From Pseudomonas sp. RIT-PI-r (GTDB taxonomy: Bacteria > Pseudomonadota > Gammaproteobacteria > Pseudomonadales > Pseudomonadaceae): DNA of 64,000 nucleotides. The position numbers and the translations under genes were made by a program. The DNA lies in contig NZ_LIGE01000029.1 in NCBI RefSeq assembly GCF_001297015.1, positions 1 to 64,000 of the forward strand, written 5' to 3'. Below, piece after piece: positions 25,553-31,979 of this stretch (positions within the stretch are counted from its first letter, which is position 1; every line of letters starts with the position of its first letter). The notes beneath the pieces were generated by a model that was not told where the DNA came from, searched no databases, and saw only the letters and a list, made by a program, of their open reading frames with translations.

Positions 25553-26182
25553 GTGAGTCAATTTTTCCAGATACATCCGGAAAACCCGCAAGCGCGCCTG
25601 ATCAAACAGGCGGTCGAGATCATCCGCAAAGGTGGGGTGGTGGTGTATCCCACGGACTCTTCCTATGCGATCGGTTGCCAGATCGGCGACAAGACCGCCA
25701 TTGAGCGCGTGCGCCGTTTGCGCCAGCTCGATGACAAACACAACTTCGCGCTGATCTGCAGTGACCTGTCGCAACTGGGTAACTACGCCAAGATCGACAC
25801 CGGTACCTTTCGTATTCTCAAAGCCCATCTGCCGGGGCCTTACACCTTCATCCTCAATGCCACCCGCGAAGTGCCCCGGCTGTTGCTGCATCCGAAGAAA
25901 CGCACCATCGGCCTGCGCGTACCGAGCCAGCCGATCGCGCTGGCACTGCTGGCCGAACTTGGCGAGCCGCTGATGAGCGTGACCCTGATCATGCCTGGCG
26001 ATGAAGACCCGTTGAGCGATCCCCACGAAATGCGCCAATTGCTTGAACACCAGGTGGACCTGATCATCGATGGCGGTTTCGGTGGTATCAAAGCTTCCAC
26101 CGTGATCGACCTGACCGGCGATGACCCGGAAGTCGTGCGCGTCGGTTGCGGCGATCCGACGCCGTTCATGGTCGAGGCCTGA
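25553..26182 (+). CDS. Sua5/YciO/YrdC-family protein
   Basis: The protein has 209 residues from a GTG at 25553 (VSQFFQIHPENPQARLI), preceded by AGGTAGAAAAT. The YrdC fold shows the KGGVVVYPTDSSYAIGC nucleotide site, KHNFALICSDLSQL, LPGPYTFILNAT, RTIGLRVPSQPIA and the STVIDLTGDDPEVVRVG ending. It is the YciO branch: TsaC-like threonylcarbamoyl-AMP synthesis has been suggested but is not certain for this branch. Its stop codon touches the scpA start. Confidence 0.92.
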   Translation: MSQFFQIHPENPQARLIKQAVEIIRKGGVVVYPTDSSYAIGCQIGDKTAIERVRRLRQLDDKHNFALICSDLSQLGNYAKIDTGTFRILKAHLPGPYTFILNATREVPRLLLHPKKRTIGLRVPSQPIALALLAELGEPLMSVTLIMPGDEDPLSDPHEMRQLLEHQVDLIIDGGFGGIKASTVIDLTGDDPEVVRVGCGDPTPFMVEA

Positions 26183-27004
26183 ATGTCCGCAGTGGAAACC
26201 GTAGTCGATCCCCAGGCCGGCGCCCAGCAGGAGCTGCCGTTTGCCATGGTCTATGGTCAGGCGGTCATGGAAATGCCGCTGGACCTGTACATCCCGCCGG
26301 ATGCCCTGGAAGTCTTTCTTGAAGCTTTCGAAGGCCCGCTCGACCTGCTGCTGTACCTGATCCGCAAACAGAACATCAACATCCTCGACATCCCTGTGGC
26401 GGAAATCACCCGCCAGTACATGGGCTATGTCGAGTTGATGCAGTCGGTGCGTCTGGAACTAGCCGCCGAGTACCTGGTGATGGCCGCGATGCTCGCCGAG
26501 ATCAAATCGCGCATGCTGCTGCCGCGTGCTGAAACCGTCGAAGACGAAGAAGATGACCCGCGCGCCGAACTGATCCGCCGCTTGCAGGAATACGAGCGCT
26601 TCAAGGCCGCCGCTGAAGGCATCGACGGCTTGAGCCGGGTGGGTCGCGACGTGATCGTGCCCAAGCTCGACGCCCCGGAAGCCCGGGCGCGCAAGCTGTT
26701 GCCGGACGTGGCGCTGGAAGAGATTTTGATGTGCATGGCCGAAGTGCTGCGCCGTGGCGATATGTTTGAAAGCCACCAGGTCAGCCGTGAGGCATTGTCC
26801 ACCCGCGAGCGCATGAGCGATGTGCTGGAACGGCTCAAGGGCGGCGGTTTTGTGCCGTTCGTCGAGCTGTTCACCGCCGAAGAGGGCAGGCTGGGTGTGG
26901 TAGTGACCTTTATGGCGATCCTTGAACTGGTCAAGGAATCCTTGGTCGAGCTGGTGCAGAATGAGCCGTTCGCCGCGATCCACGTGCGAGCCCGAGCCGA
27001 ATAA
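26183..27004 (+). CDS. scpA: Segregation and condensation protein A
   Basis: The protein has 273 residues. ScpA is the kleisin that bridges SMC heads. The N-terminal helical domain is clear (FLEAFEGPLDLLLYLIRKQNINILDIPVAEITRQYMGYVEL ... AAEYLVMAAMLAEIKSRMLLP), followed by an acidic linker (EDEEDDPRAEL) and a C-terminal winged helix (FVPFVELFTAEEGRLGVVVTFMAILELVKE). It begins directly at the upstream stop (TGA-ATG) and is followed by scpB 11 bases later. Confidence 0.96.
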   Translation: MSAVETVVDPQAGAQQELPFAMVYGQAVMEMPLDLYIPPDALEVFLEAFEGPLDLLLYLIRKQNINILDIPVAEITRQYMGYVELMQSVRLELAAEYLVMAAMLAEIKSRMLLPRAETVEDEEDDPRAELIRRLQEYERFKAAAEGIDGLSRVGRDVIVPKLDAPEARARKLLPDVALEEILMCMAEVLRRGDMFESHQVSREALSTRERMSDVLERLKGGGFVPFVELFTAEEGRLGVVVTFMAILELVKESLVELVQNEPFAAIHVRARAE

Positions 27005-27015
27005 CGAGTCGAAAC

Positions 27016-28011
27016 ATGAACCTGACTGAACCCCGCGAGCTGGCGCCCCTGCTTGAAGCCTTTCTGTTGGCCTCGGGAAAGCCGCAATCCCTTGAGCGCC
27101 TGTTTGAACTGTTTGAAGAAGGCGAGCGGCCTGAGCCTGCGGTCTTCAAGAAAGCCCTGACGCTGCTGGGCAAGTCCTGCGAGGGCCGCGCGTTCGAGCT
27201 CAAGGAAGTCTCGTCGGGCTACCGTTTGCAGATTCGCGAGAAGTTTTCGCCGTGGGTCGGCCGACTCTGGGAGGAGCGCCCGCAGCGCTATTCCCGTGCT
27301 TTGCTGGAAACCATTGCGTTGATCGCCTATCGCCAGCCGATCACCCGTGGCGAGATCGAAGACGTGCGCGGCGTGGCGGTGAACAGCAACATCGTCAAGA
27401 CCTTGCTGGAGCGCGAGTGGATTCGTGTTGTTGGTTATCGTGATGTGCCGGGCAAACCGGCAATGTTTGCGACTACCAAGATGTTTCTCGATCACTTCAA
27501 CCTGAAAAACCTCGAAGACCTGCCGCCATTGGCCGAACTGCGTGAAATGGAAACCGACCCTGTCCTCGATTTCGACGACGCACCGGTGCCGCAGAGTTTG
27601 CAGGAGTTGGCCGACGCCAGCGCCGAGCCCGAGGAGGAGAAAGAGGAAACCAGTTTCCATACGCTGTTGCTGGAACTGGACAGCATGGAGGAGGGGATCA
27701 AGACCGACTTCGACGATTTGCTGCGCGATGCGGCGGATGGTGAGGCACCGACGGTTGAAGCAGAAGTTGAGTCTGAGCCTGAGCCTGAGCCACAGATCGC
27801 CGAGCCAACCATCGAAGTTGAACTCGAAGCTGTGCCCGAAGCCGAACCGGAAGAGGACATTCTCGGCGTCGCTGAGGCCCGCGAGAAATTGTTGGCCGCC
27901 GTCGCTGCCCTCGAACAACCCACGCCCGAACCCGAGCTAAGCGAAGAAGAAGCCGAAGCCCGCGCCCTGGCCGAAGCGATCGAAGCCGAACGCCGCGAGT
28001 TCGAAGACTGA
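27016..28011 (+). CDS. scpB: Segregation and condensation protein B with acidic tail
   Basis: The protein has 331 residues. ScpB dimers stabilise the SMC-ScpA complex. Two winged helices occupy about 1-175 (LLEAFLLASGKPQSLERLFELF; RYSRALLETIALIAYRQPITRGEIEDVRGV; GYRDVPGKPAMFATTKMFLDHFNL). The remaining 150 residues are an acidic, Glu/Pro-rich extension with runs such as ESEPEPEPQIAEP, absent from ScpB of Gram-positive bacteria (about 190 residues). A family B repeat begins 28 bases after the stop. Confidence 0.95.
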   Translation: MNLTEPRELAPLLEAFLLASGKPQSLERLFELFEEGERPEPAVFKKALTLLGKSCEGRAFELKEVSSGYRLQIREKFSPWVGRLWEERPQRYSRALLETIALIAYRQPITRGEIEDVRGVAVNSNIVKTLLEREWIRVVGYRDVPGKPAMFATTKMFLDHFNLKNLEDLPPLAELREMETDPVLDFDDAPVPQSLQELADASAEPEEEKEETSFHTLLLELDSMEEGIKTDFDDLLRDAADGEAPTVEAEVESEPEPEPQIAEPTIEVELEAVPEAEPEEDILGVAEAREKLLAAVAALEQPTPEPELSEEEAEARALAEAIEAERREFED

Positions 28012-28039
28012 TCCGATTCCAAGGACACCGCGAACCCCC

Positions 28040-28128
28040 TGTAGGAGTGAGCCTGCTCGCGATTGCGGTGTATCTGCCAAGAAGATGTCGACTGACACAC
28101 CGCAATCGCGAGCAGGCTCACTCCTACA
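28040..28128. repeat. REP-type inverted repeat, family B
   Basis: TGTAGGAGTGAGCCTGCTCGCGATTGCGG and its reverse complement flank GTATCTGCCAAGAAGATG. It sits between scpB and the DUF1289 gene. It lies within transcript-sized distance of both, so it may be in an mRNA. Confidence 0.92.
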
Positions 28129-28156
28129 AAGGATTTGTGTTTTTCCGGAGAAGGCG

Positions 28157-28348
28157 ATGAGTTCCACCAAAGACCCCTGCATCAGCGTCTGCAAATTCAC
28201 CGACGACATCTGCCTCGGCTGCGGCCGCAGCAAGCGTGAAATCAAGGCCTGGAAGAAACTCGACAAGGACGACAAGCGCACCGTACTGGCCGAAGCCGCG
28301 CTGCGCCTGATCAAACTCGGCAGCGCCGGTCGGCGGAAAAAGAAATAA
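28157..28348 (+). CDS. DUF1289 small zinc-finger-like protein
   Basis: The protein has 63 residues (MSSTKDPCISVCKF) with GGAGAAGG before the ATG; the frame runs back through the repeat to 28085, which is not coding. Four cysteines in the pattern C-x3-C ... C-x2-C (PCISVCKFTDDICLGCGRS) are the DUF1289 signature and probably bind metal. The C-terminus is very basic (GRRKKK). Function is unknown. Confidence 0.9.
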   Translation: MSSTKDPCISVCKFTDDICLGCGRSKREIKAWKKLDKDDKRTVLAEAALRLIKLGSAGRRKKK

Positions 28349-28502
28349 CTGTCGATCGATCAGCTAGTCTCTGATGCGCGACGGCGCACATCCGCGTATG
28401 ATTCGCGACCCTTCGCCGATCCCTTCGGCCGAGAACCCAGATTTCAATGCTTCAGGCGCCCAATTCAGAGCGCTTGAACAGACCACACCGGGAGGTGCCC
28501 AG

Positions 28503-29723
28503 ATGAGTGACATCAATCAGAAAGACGACCAGGAAATCGGCCCAGCAGGCGAAAAACTGCAGAAAGTCCTCGCCCGTATCGGCGTCGGCTCGCGCCGTGA
28601 CGTGGAATCCTGGATCAGCCAGGGCCGGATCAAGGTCAATGGCAAAGACGCCACCCTCGGCCTGCGCGTCGACATGCACGACGCCATCACCATTGATGGC
28701 AAGGTGATCAAGCGCGAAGAGGCGGCCGAATCGGTACGCCGCGTGATCATGTACAACAAACCCGATGGCGAGATCTGCACCCGTGACGACCCGGAAGGCC
28801 GTCCGACCGTGTTCGACAAGCTGCCGCGTCCGAAAGAAGGCCGCTGGATCAACATCGGTCGTCTCGACATCAACACCACTGGTCTGCTGATGTTCACCAC
28901 CGACGGTGAGCTGGCCAACCGCCTGATGCACCCGTCCTACGAGATGGACCGTGAGTACGCCGTGCGTGTACGCGGTGAAGTCGACGACGAAATGATCGAG
29001 CGTCTGAAAGCGGGCGTGGTGCTGGAAGACGGCCCGGCCAAGTTCACCGACATCAAGCAGGCGCCGGGTGGCGAAGGCTTCAACCACTGGTACCACTGCG
29101 TGGTGATGGAAGGTCGTAACCGTGAGGTTCGTCGCCTGTGGGAATCGCAAGGTCTGGTGGTCAGCCGTCTGAAGCGCGTGCGTTTCGGTCCGGTGTTCCT
29201 CAATTCCGACCTGCCGATGGGCCGCTGGCGCGAAATGAGCCAGTACGAAGTCGACATTCTCAGTGCTGAAGTCGGCCTGACGCCGGTGGCGATGCCGCAA
29301 CTCAACGCCAAGAGCAAAGACAAGCTTGAGCGTATGCAGCGCAAATCGTCGCGCCCAATGGGCAAGACCGAGCGCGTACGCACGCTGCGTCCAGCCGCTG
29401 GCGCGCCGACCGGCCCACGTCCTAGCCGCGAGCCGCAGATCGAAGGCGAGCGTCCAGGTCGCAAGCCGGTTGCCCGCGACGGCGAGCGCGCTCCGCGTCC
29501 GGCCAACGGTCGCACTGAACGTGGCGAGCGTGGCGCTCCTGCCGGTCGCGGCACGCCAGTGGCGGATCGTCCAGCAGACACCACCAACAAGCGCCCGGCC
29601 AAGCCTGCGCCGAAGCGTCCGGGGATCAAGCTGGCTGATGGCGACAAGCCGTCGGGCAAGCGTCGCGGCGCACCGGCAGGGTCTGGTCAGCGTCCGGGGT
29701 TTGGTCGCAAGAAGCCTGAGTGA
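28503..29723 (+). CDS. rluB: 23S rRNA pseudouridine synthase RluB
   Basis: The protein has 406 residues from the ATG at 28503 (GGGAGG upstream). An S4 RNA-binding domain (EKLQKVLARIGVGSRRDVESWISQGRIKVNG) is followed by the RsuA/RluB catalytic core with Asp122 in NIGRLDINTTGLL. Other motifs are YNKPDGEICTRDDPEGRPTVF and GRNREVRRLWESQGLVVSRL. RluB modifies U2605 of 23S rRNA. The last 110 residues are a basic, Arg/Pro/Gly-rich, disordered tail (RPSREPQIEGERPGRKPVAR), longer than in E. coli RluB (291 residues). A terminator follows 19 bases later. Confidence 0.95.
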   Translation: MSDINQKDDQEIGPAGEKLQKVLARIGVGSRRDVESWISQGRIKVNGKDATLGLRVDMHDAITIDGKVIKREEAAESVRRVIMYNKPDGEICTRDDPEGRPTVFDKLPRPKEGRWINIGRLDINTTGLLMFTTDGELANRLMHPSYEMDREYAVRVRGEVDDEMIERLKAGVVLEDGPAKFTDIKQAPGGEGFNHWYHCVVMEGRNREVRRLWESQGLVVSRLKRVRFGPVFLNSDLPMGRWREMSQYEVDILSAEVGLTPVAMPQLNAKSKDKLERMQRKSSRPMGKTERVRTLRPAAGAPTGPRPSREPQIEGERPGRKPVARDGERAPRPANGRTERGERGAPAGRGTPVADRPADTTNKRPAKPAPKRPGIKLADGDKPSGKRRGAPAGSGQRPGFGRKKPE

Positions 29724-29742
29724 TCGGGTTTAGCGCCGAATG

Positions 29743-29776
29743 AAAAAACGCCAACCGCAGGGTTGGCGTTTTTTTT
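29743..29776. terminator. Intrinsic terminator after rluB
   Basis: ACGCCAACC / GGTTGGCGT stem with a short loop, flanked by A6 on the left and T8 on the right. It would work in both directions, closing rluB and the leftward M29-like gene. Confidence 0.92.
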
Positions 29777-29791
29777 CGTCTGGCGCACACC

Positions 29792-29901
29792 GATCGTTCC
29801 AACGCTCTGCGTGGGAATGCCTCAACGGACGCTCCGCGTTCGGCTCTAGAGGGACGCGGAGCGTCCCGGGCTGCATTCCCACGCGGAGCGTGGGAACGAT
29901 C
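29792..29901. repeat. Palindromic repeat, family C
   Basis: GATCGTTCCAACGCTCTGCG and its reverse-complement end (CGTGGGAACGATC) flank an inner GGACGCTCCGCG/CGCGGAGCGTCC stem. It lies between the rluB terminator and the end of the M29-like gene. Confidence 0.9.
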
Positions 29902-29916
29902 AGGCAAAGCTTAAAG

Positions 29917-30882
29917 TCAGAACACAAATCGCCCATCAAACACCGGCTTGTCATCCAGCGCCAAAACGCCGCCCGAGAAGATCAGGTCGAGGTGATGACT
30001 GCCCTTGGCCCCGCCACCCAATCCCAGATGCAAGCCACAATGCCGCTCCTCAAACCCGGCATTGCGCGCATACAAATCCTTCACGCCTTCATTGGTGCCA
30101 ATGCCCAATTCCTCGATGCGCCGATTCGACGGATTGGCATCCAGATACTTGTTGAAATCATGCTCCAGCCCCGGCACATCAGTGGCGATGCGGCTGATGG
30201 TCGAATTCTCGATCCACAGTTCCAGCGGCGATTCCAGCACGCCGTATTTGCGCGCAAACGGGATGGTGCTGAGGAACGTGCCCTTGAATTTCACATGGCC
30301 GTTTATGGCCTCGCTGTGCGTGGCGATTTCACCCGGCGCGAGGTCGAAGTTGCCGACACCGTTGATGTCGGTCCATTTCTTGATGCTGCTCAGCGGCGTT
30401 TCAAACCATGAGCCGTCATCGTCCTTGAAACTCAGCGTGGTCGCATGGGACATGCGCTGGATCAAATGGCTGTTCAGCCCGGCAATCCGCTGCGGCGTGA
30501 CGCTGAAGGTGTCGTAGAAATACTCGCCGTAATCCTTGAACAGCAGCGACTTCTTCCAGTTTTCCGCCATCACGCCTTGCAGCGCACGGACAAACTCCGG
30601 GCCTTCTGGGCGCGGGTTGGGCAGGGTGGAAGAGTCGTAGAAGAAAATGTACAGATCGCTGTCGGTGATTGCCGAAGTCAGCGTCGCGGTGCTGTCGAGG
30701 TCCAGGCGCCGGGCGCTGAACGTGAAGCGTGGATGATCGCCAGCCTGTTCGGCGATGGCGCCGGTCAGCGCTGCGTAATCAGCCGTATGGCCGAGCAGTA
30801 CCTTTGCCGAGTCGAGGCCGGCAAGGGCTGGGTGATGTTCGAGGTAGTAAAGGAAATGCGAGATCGCGCGGGGCTTATCCAT
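29917..30882 (-). CDS. M29-like aminopeptidase-fold protein paired with a small peptide
   Basis: The protein has 321 residues from the ATG at 30882 (GGGAGGACTC upstream); the frame extends to 30921 but that start lies inside a hairpin. The C-terminal half carries a pattern like M29 aminopeptidases: an LAPGEIAT glutamate, an EELGIGTNEGV glutamate, then EERHCGLHLGLGGG and a GSHHLDLIF His/His/Asp cluster. The N-terminal half (VLLGHTADYAALTGAIAEQ, a DSTATLTSAITDSDLYIFFYDSS Rossmann-like part) is diverged. It follows the 44-residue peptide gene, separated by a strong hairpin. I infer that it processes, modifies or binds that peptide or a product of it. A simple amino-acid-releasing peptidase remains possible. 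Confidence 0.75.
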   Translation of the reverse strand: MDKPRAISHFLYYLEHHPALAGLDSAKVLLGHTADYAALTGAIAEQAGDHPRFTFSARRLDLDSTATLTSAITDSDLYIFFYDSSTLPNPRPEGPEFVRALQGVMAENWKKSLLFKDYGEYFYDTFSVTPQRIAGLNSHLIQRMSHATTLSFKDDDGSWFETPLSSIKKWTDINGVGNFDLAPGEIATHSEAINGHVKFKGTFLSTIPFARKYGVLESPLELWIENSTISRIATDVPGLEHDFNKYLDANPSNRRIEELGIGTNEGVKDLYARNAGFEERHCGLHLGLGGGAKGSHHLDLIFSGGVLALDDKPVFDGRFVF

Positions 30883-30912
30883 GAGTCCTCCCTGACTGAC
30901 CGTGAAGAAAGC

Positions 30913-30943
30913 GGCAGGCACGACCGGCCGGATCGTGCCTGCC
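30913..30943 (-). terminator. Intercistronic hairpin between peptide and M29-like genes
   Basis: GGCAGGCACGA and TCGTGCCTGCC form a perfect 11-bp stem around a nine-base loop that itself contains CCGG/GGCC. It lies 9 bases after the peptide stop. The tail on the minus strand (GCTTTCTTC) is only mildly T-rich, so it may reduce but not stop read-through, giving more peptide than enzyme transcript. Confidence 0.65.
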
Positions 30944-30952
30944 CGGGATGTC

Positions 30953-31087
30953 TTACAGAGGCCACATCGCCGTGCCGAACGGAACCACCGCGTCGGCTTG
31001 CATCATTTCCACAGCCGCCTCGTGGGTCGGTGCTTCAAACCATTCGTCCAGTTGCAGTTCGGTGTCCAAGTCTTTTTCCAGTTGCAT
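30953..31087 (-). CDS. 44-residue peptide, candidate precursor peptide
   Basis: The ORF starts MQLEKDLDTELQLDEWFEAP and ends DAVVPFGTAMWPL. AGGAG lies seven bases before the ATG, among the best ribosome binding sites nearby. The first two thirds is acidic and helical; the last 13 residues are hydrophobic, with Pro, Gly, Thr, Trp and a terminal Leu. There are no cysteines and no hydrophobic signal sequence. It is followed by a hairpin and then the M29-like gene. The leader-plus-short-hydrophobic-tail layout resembles RiPP precursors or peptide cofactor precursors, but I do not recognise the family and no radical SAM, lanthipeptide or YcaO enzyme is nearby. An alternative is a small regulatory partner of the M29-like protein. 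Confidence 0.7.
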   Translation of the reverse strand: MQLEKDLDTELQLDEWFEAPTHEAAVEMMQADAVVPFGTAMWPL

Positions 31088-31159
31088 GGTCGATCTCCTA
31101 GATGACTTTCACGGTTGTGACTGGCCGGTCGAGGTGGCCGGCGAGACGTGAAGAACCTA

Positions 31160-31270
31160 GTTCAAGGTTTTTTGTAATGCAAAAAATTATTTATTTAAAA
31201 TTTAAATAGACTTTTTGTTCTGTTTTTAGGCTGCGTTTTTCTTATTTAAAAACAAAAAACTAGCGACCAA
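31160..31270 (-). promoter_or_regulatory. AT-rich upstream region of the peptide gene
   Basis: About 110 bases of nearly pure A/T with several TTTAAAT and TTATTTA blocks, in a genome otherwise near 60% GC. Several -10-like hexamers could serve the leftward peptide gene, and AT tracts of this sort attract MvaT/H-NS-type silencers in pseudomonads. No single promoter can be chosen from sequence alone. Confidence 0.4.
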
Positions 31271-31348
31271 TTTCATTAGCAAGCTTGCTACCGTCAATTT
31301 GCAGACGTCCTACAGAAATCTCTGAAGAGGAAATTATTCGTTACGTAG

Positions 31349-31366
31349 CGTAAAGAAATATTTACG
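31349..31366. promoter_or_regulatory. PhhR/TyrR-type box
   Basis: CGTAAAGAAATATTTACG is an inverted repeat CGTAAA-N6-TTTACG with perfect 6-base arms, close to the TyrR/PhhR consensus TGTAAA-N6-TTTACA. It lies 262 bases upstream of the peptide gene and 614 bases upstream of the aromatic amino acid permease, so either direction could be controlled. phhR itself is at 38805-40370. Confidence 0.6.
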
Positions 31367-31541
31367 AAAACCGCGGTAAAACCCAGTGAATCAACCTCGG
31401 TGCGGGCGCTGTAAGGAAAAGCTGCCGAAGCCTTGCCTGCCGGGCGCCCTGCGAGGCTCTGGCGCGCTTGTTTCAAAGGCATTTGCAGGGTGTGATGCGC
31501 CCCATGCCTGTCGTGCAGGTGCATAACAAGAAGGAGGCGCA

Positions 31542-31688
31542 ATGAACGCCGTGACTGATTTCCACTTCTCTCCGTGGGACGGTTTTTTCCTCGTCCGCGT
31601 CGATGGCTTGCAAAGGCCTGACTCAATTTTTGCAGCCGCCCGAGGTTCTCGTGGCGGACACACGCAATCCCGGCAACCGCCACGCTGA
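31542..31688 (+). CDS. Small ORF (48 residues), possible gene remnant
   Basis: The ORF begins MNAVTDFHFSPWDGFFLVRV and ends in a basic, low-complexity tail (GGHTQSRQPPR). GAAGGAGG lies four bases before the ATG. The preceding AACAAGAA matches the AAnAAnAA motif through which Hfq/Crc represses catabolic genes in pseudomonads. A 13-codon ORF (MPVVQVHNKKEAQ, 31504-31545) overlaps its start as ATGA. The strong start signals joined to a short, unrecognisable coding part suggest the 5' end of a lost catabolic gene, but a genuine small protein or leader cannot be excluded. Confidence 0.35.
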   Translation: MNAVTDFHFSPWDGFFLVRVDGLQRPDSIFAAARGSRGGHTQSRQPPR

Positions 31689-31722
31689 TCCAGCGAGGTC
31701 TGGCAGCAGGGGGTTAGCGGTG

Positions 31723-31728
31723 TACAAT
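31723..31728 (+). promoter_or_regulatory. Candidate -10 for aroP leader transcript
   Basis: TACAAT matches five of six -10 positions; TGGCAG 16 bases upstream (31701-31706) is a weak -35. It lies 257 bases before the aroP start, giving a long leader that contains the two-Trp upstream ORF. Confidence 0.35.
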
Positions 31729-31856
31729 GCGCCGCGTTTTAACTGTGACCCTCTGCGTAATCGCGCAAATCTCAAGGCTAACCGCCTTGTTCACTCCGTG
31801 GCGCCACAAGCGTTTCGGGTTCGATTTCGTCACAGATAAAAACAAACAGGTGACGC

Positions 31857-31919
31857 ATGACCGTTGTAAATGAGCTGAACTCCTGGTGCCTGCGCTGGGG
31901 TTTGATCGGGGCTGCCTGA
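31857..31919 (+). CDS. Two-Trp upstream ORF (20 residues) ahead of aroP
   Basis: ATG at 31857 is preceded by AGGTGA, complementary to the 16S tail. It encodes MTVVNELNSWCLRWGLIGAA with Trp at positions 10 and 14, then stops 61 bases before the aroP start. Two tryptophans in 20 residues ahead of an aromatic amino acid transporter fits a translation-based attenuation leader. I did not find a clear terminator/antiterminator pair, only short alternative GCAA/TTGC pairings at 31924-31965. Confidence 0.45.
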   Translation: MTVVNELNSWCLRWGLIGAA

Positions 31920-31979
31920 AATCGCAACCTTGCAGCAACGTCTACTGAACATCATCAAACCTTGCGTGAGACCTTTTTC

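Noticed and set aside
31460..31474. Sigma-54-like TGGCGCG-CTTG-TTTCA
   Set aside because: The essential GC at -12 is replaced by TC, unlike the sites at 40598 and 56240.
31294..31683. Leftward 129-codon frame
   Set aside because: Arg/His-rich composition, no ribosome binding site, and it runs through the PhhR-type box; no recognisable features.
31603..31839. Rightward 78-codon frame
   Set aside because: It crosses the candidate aroP promoter and shows no domain or start signal.
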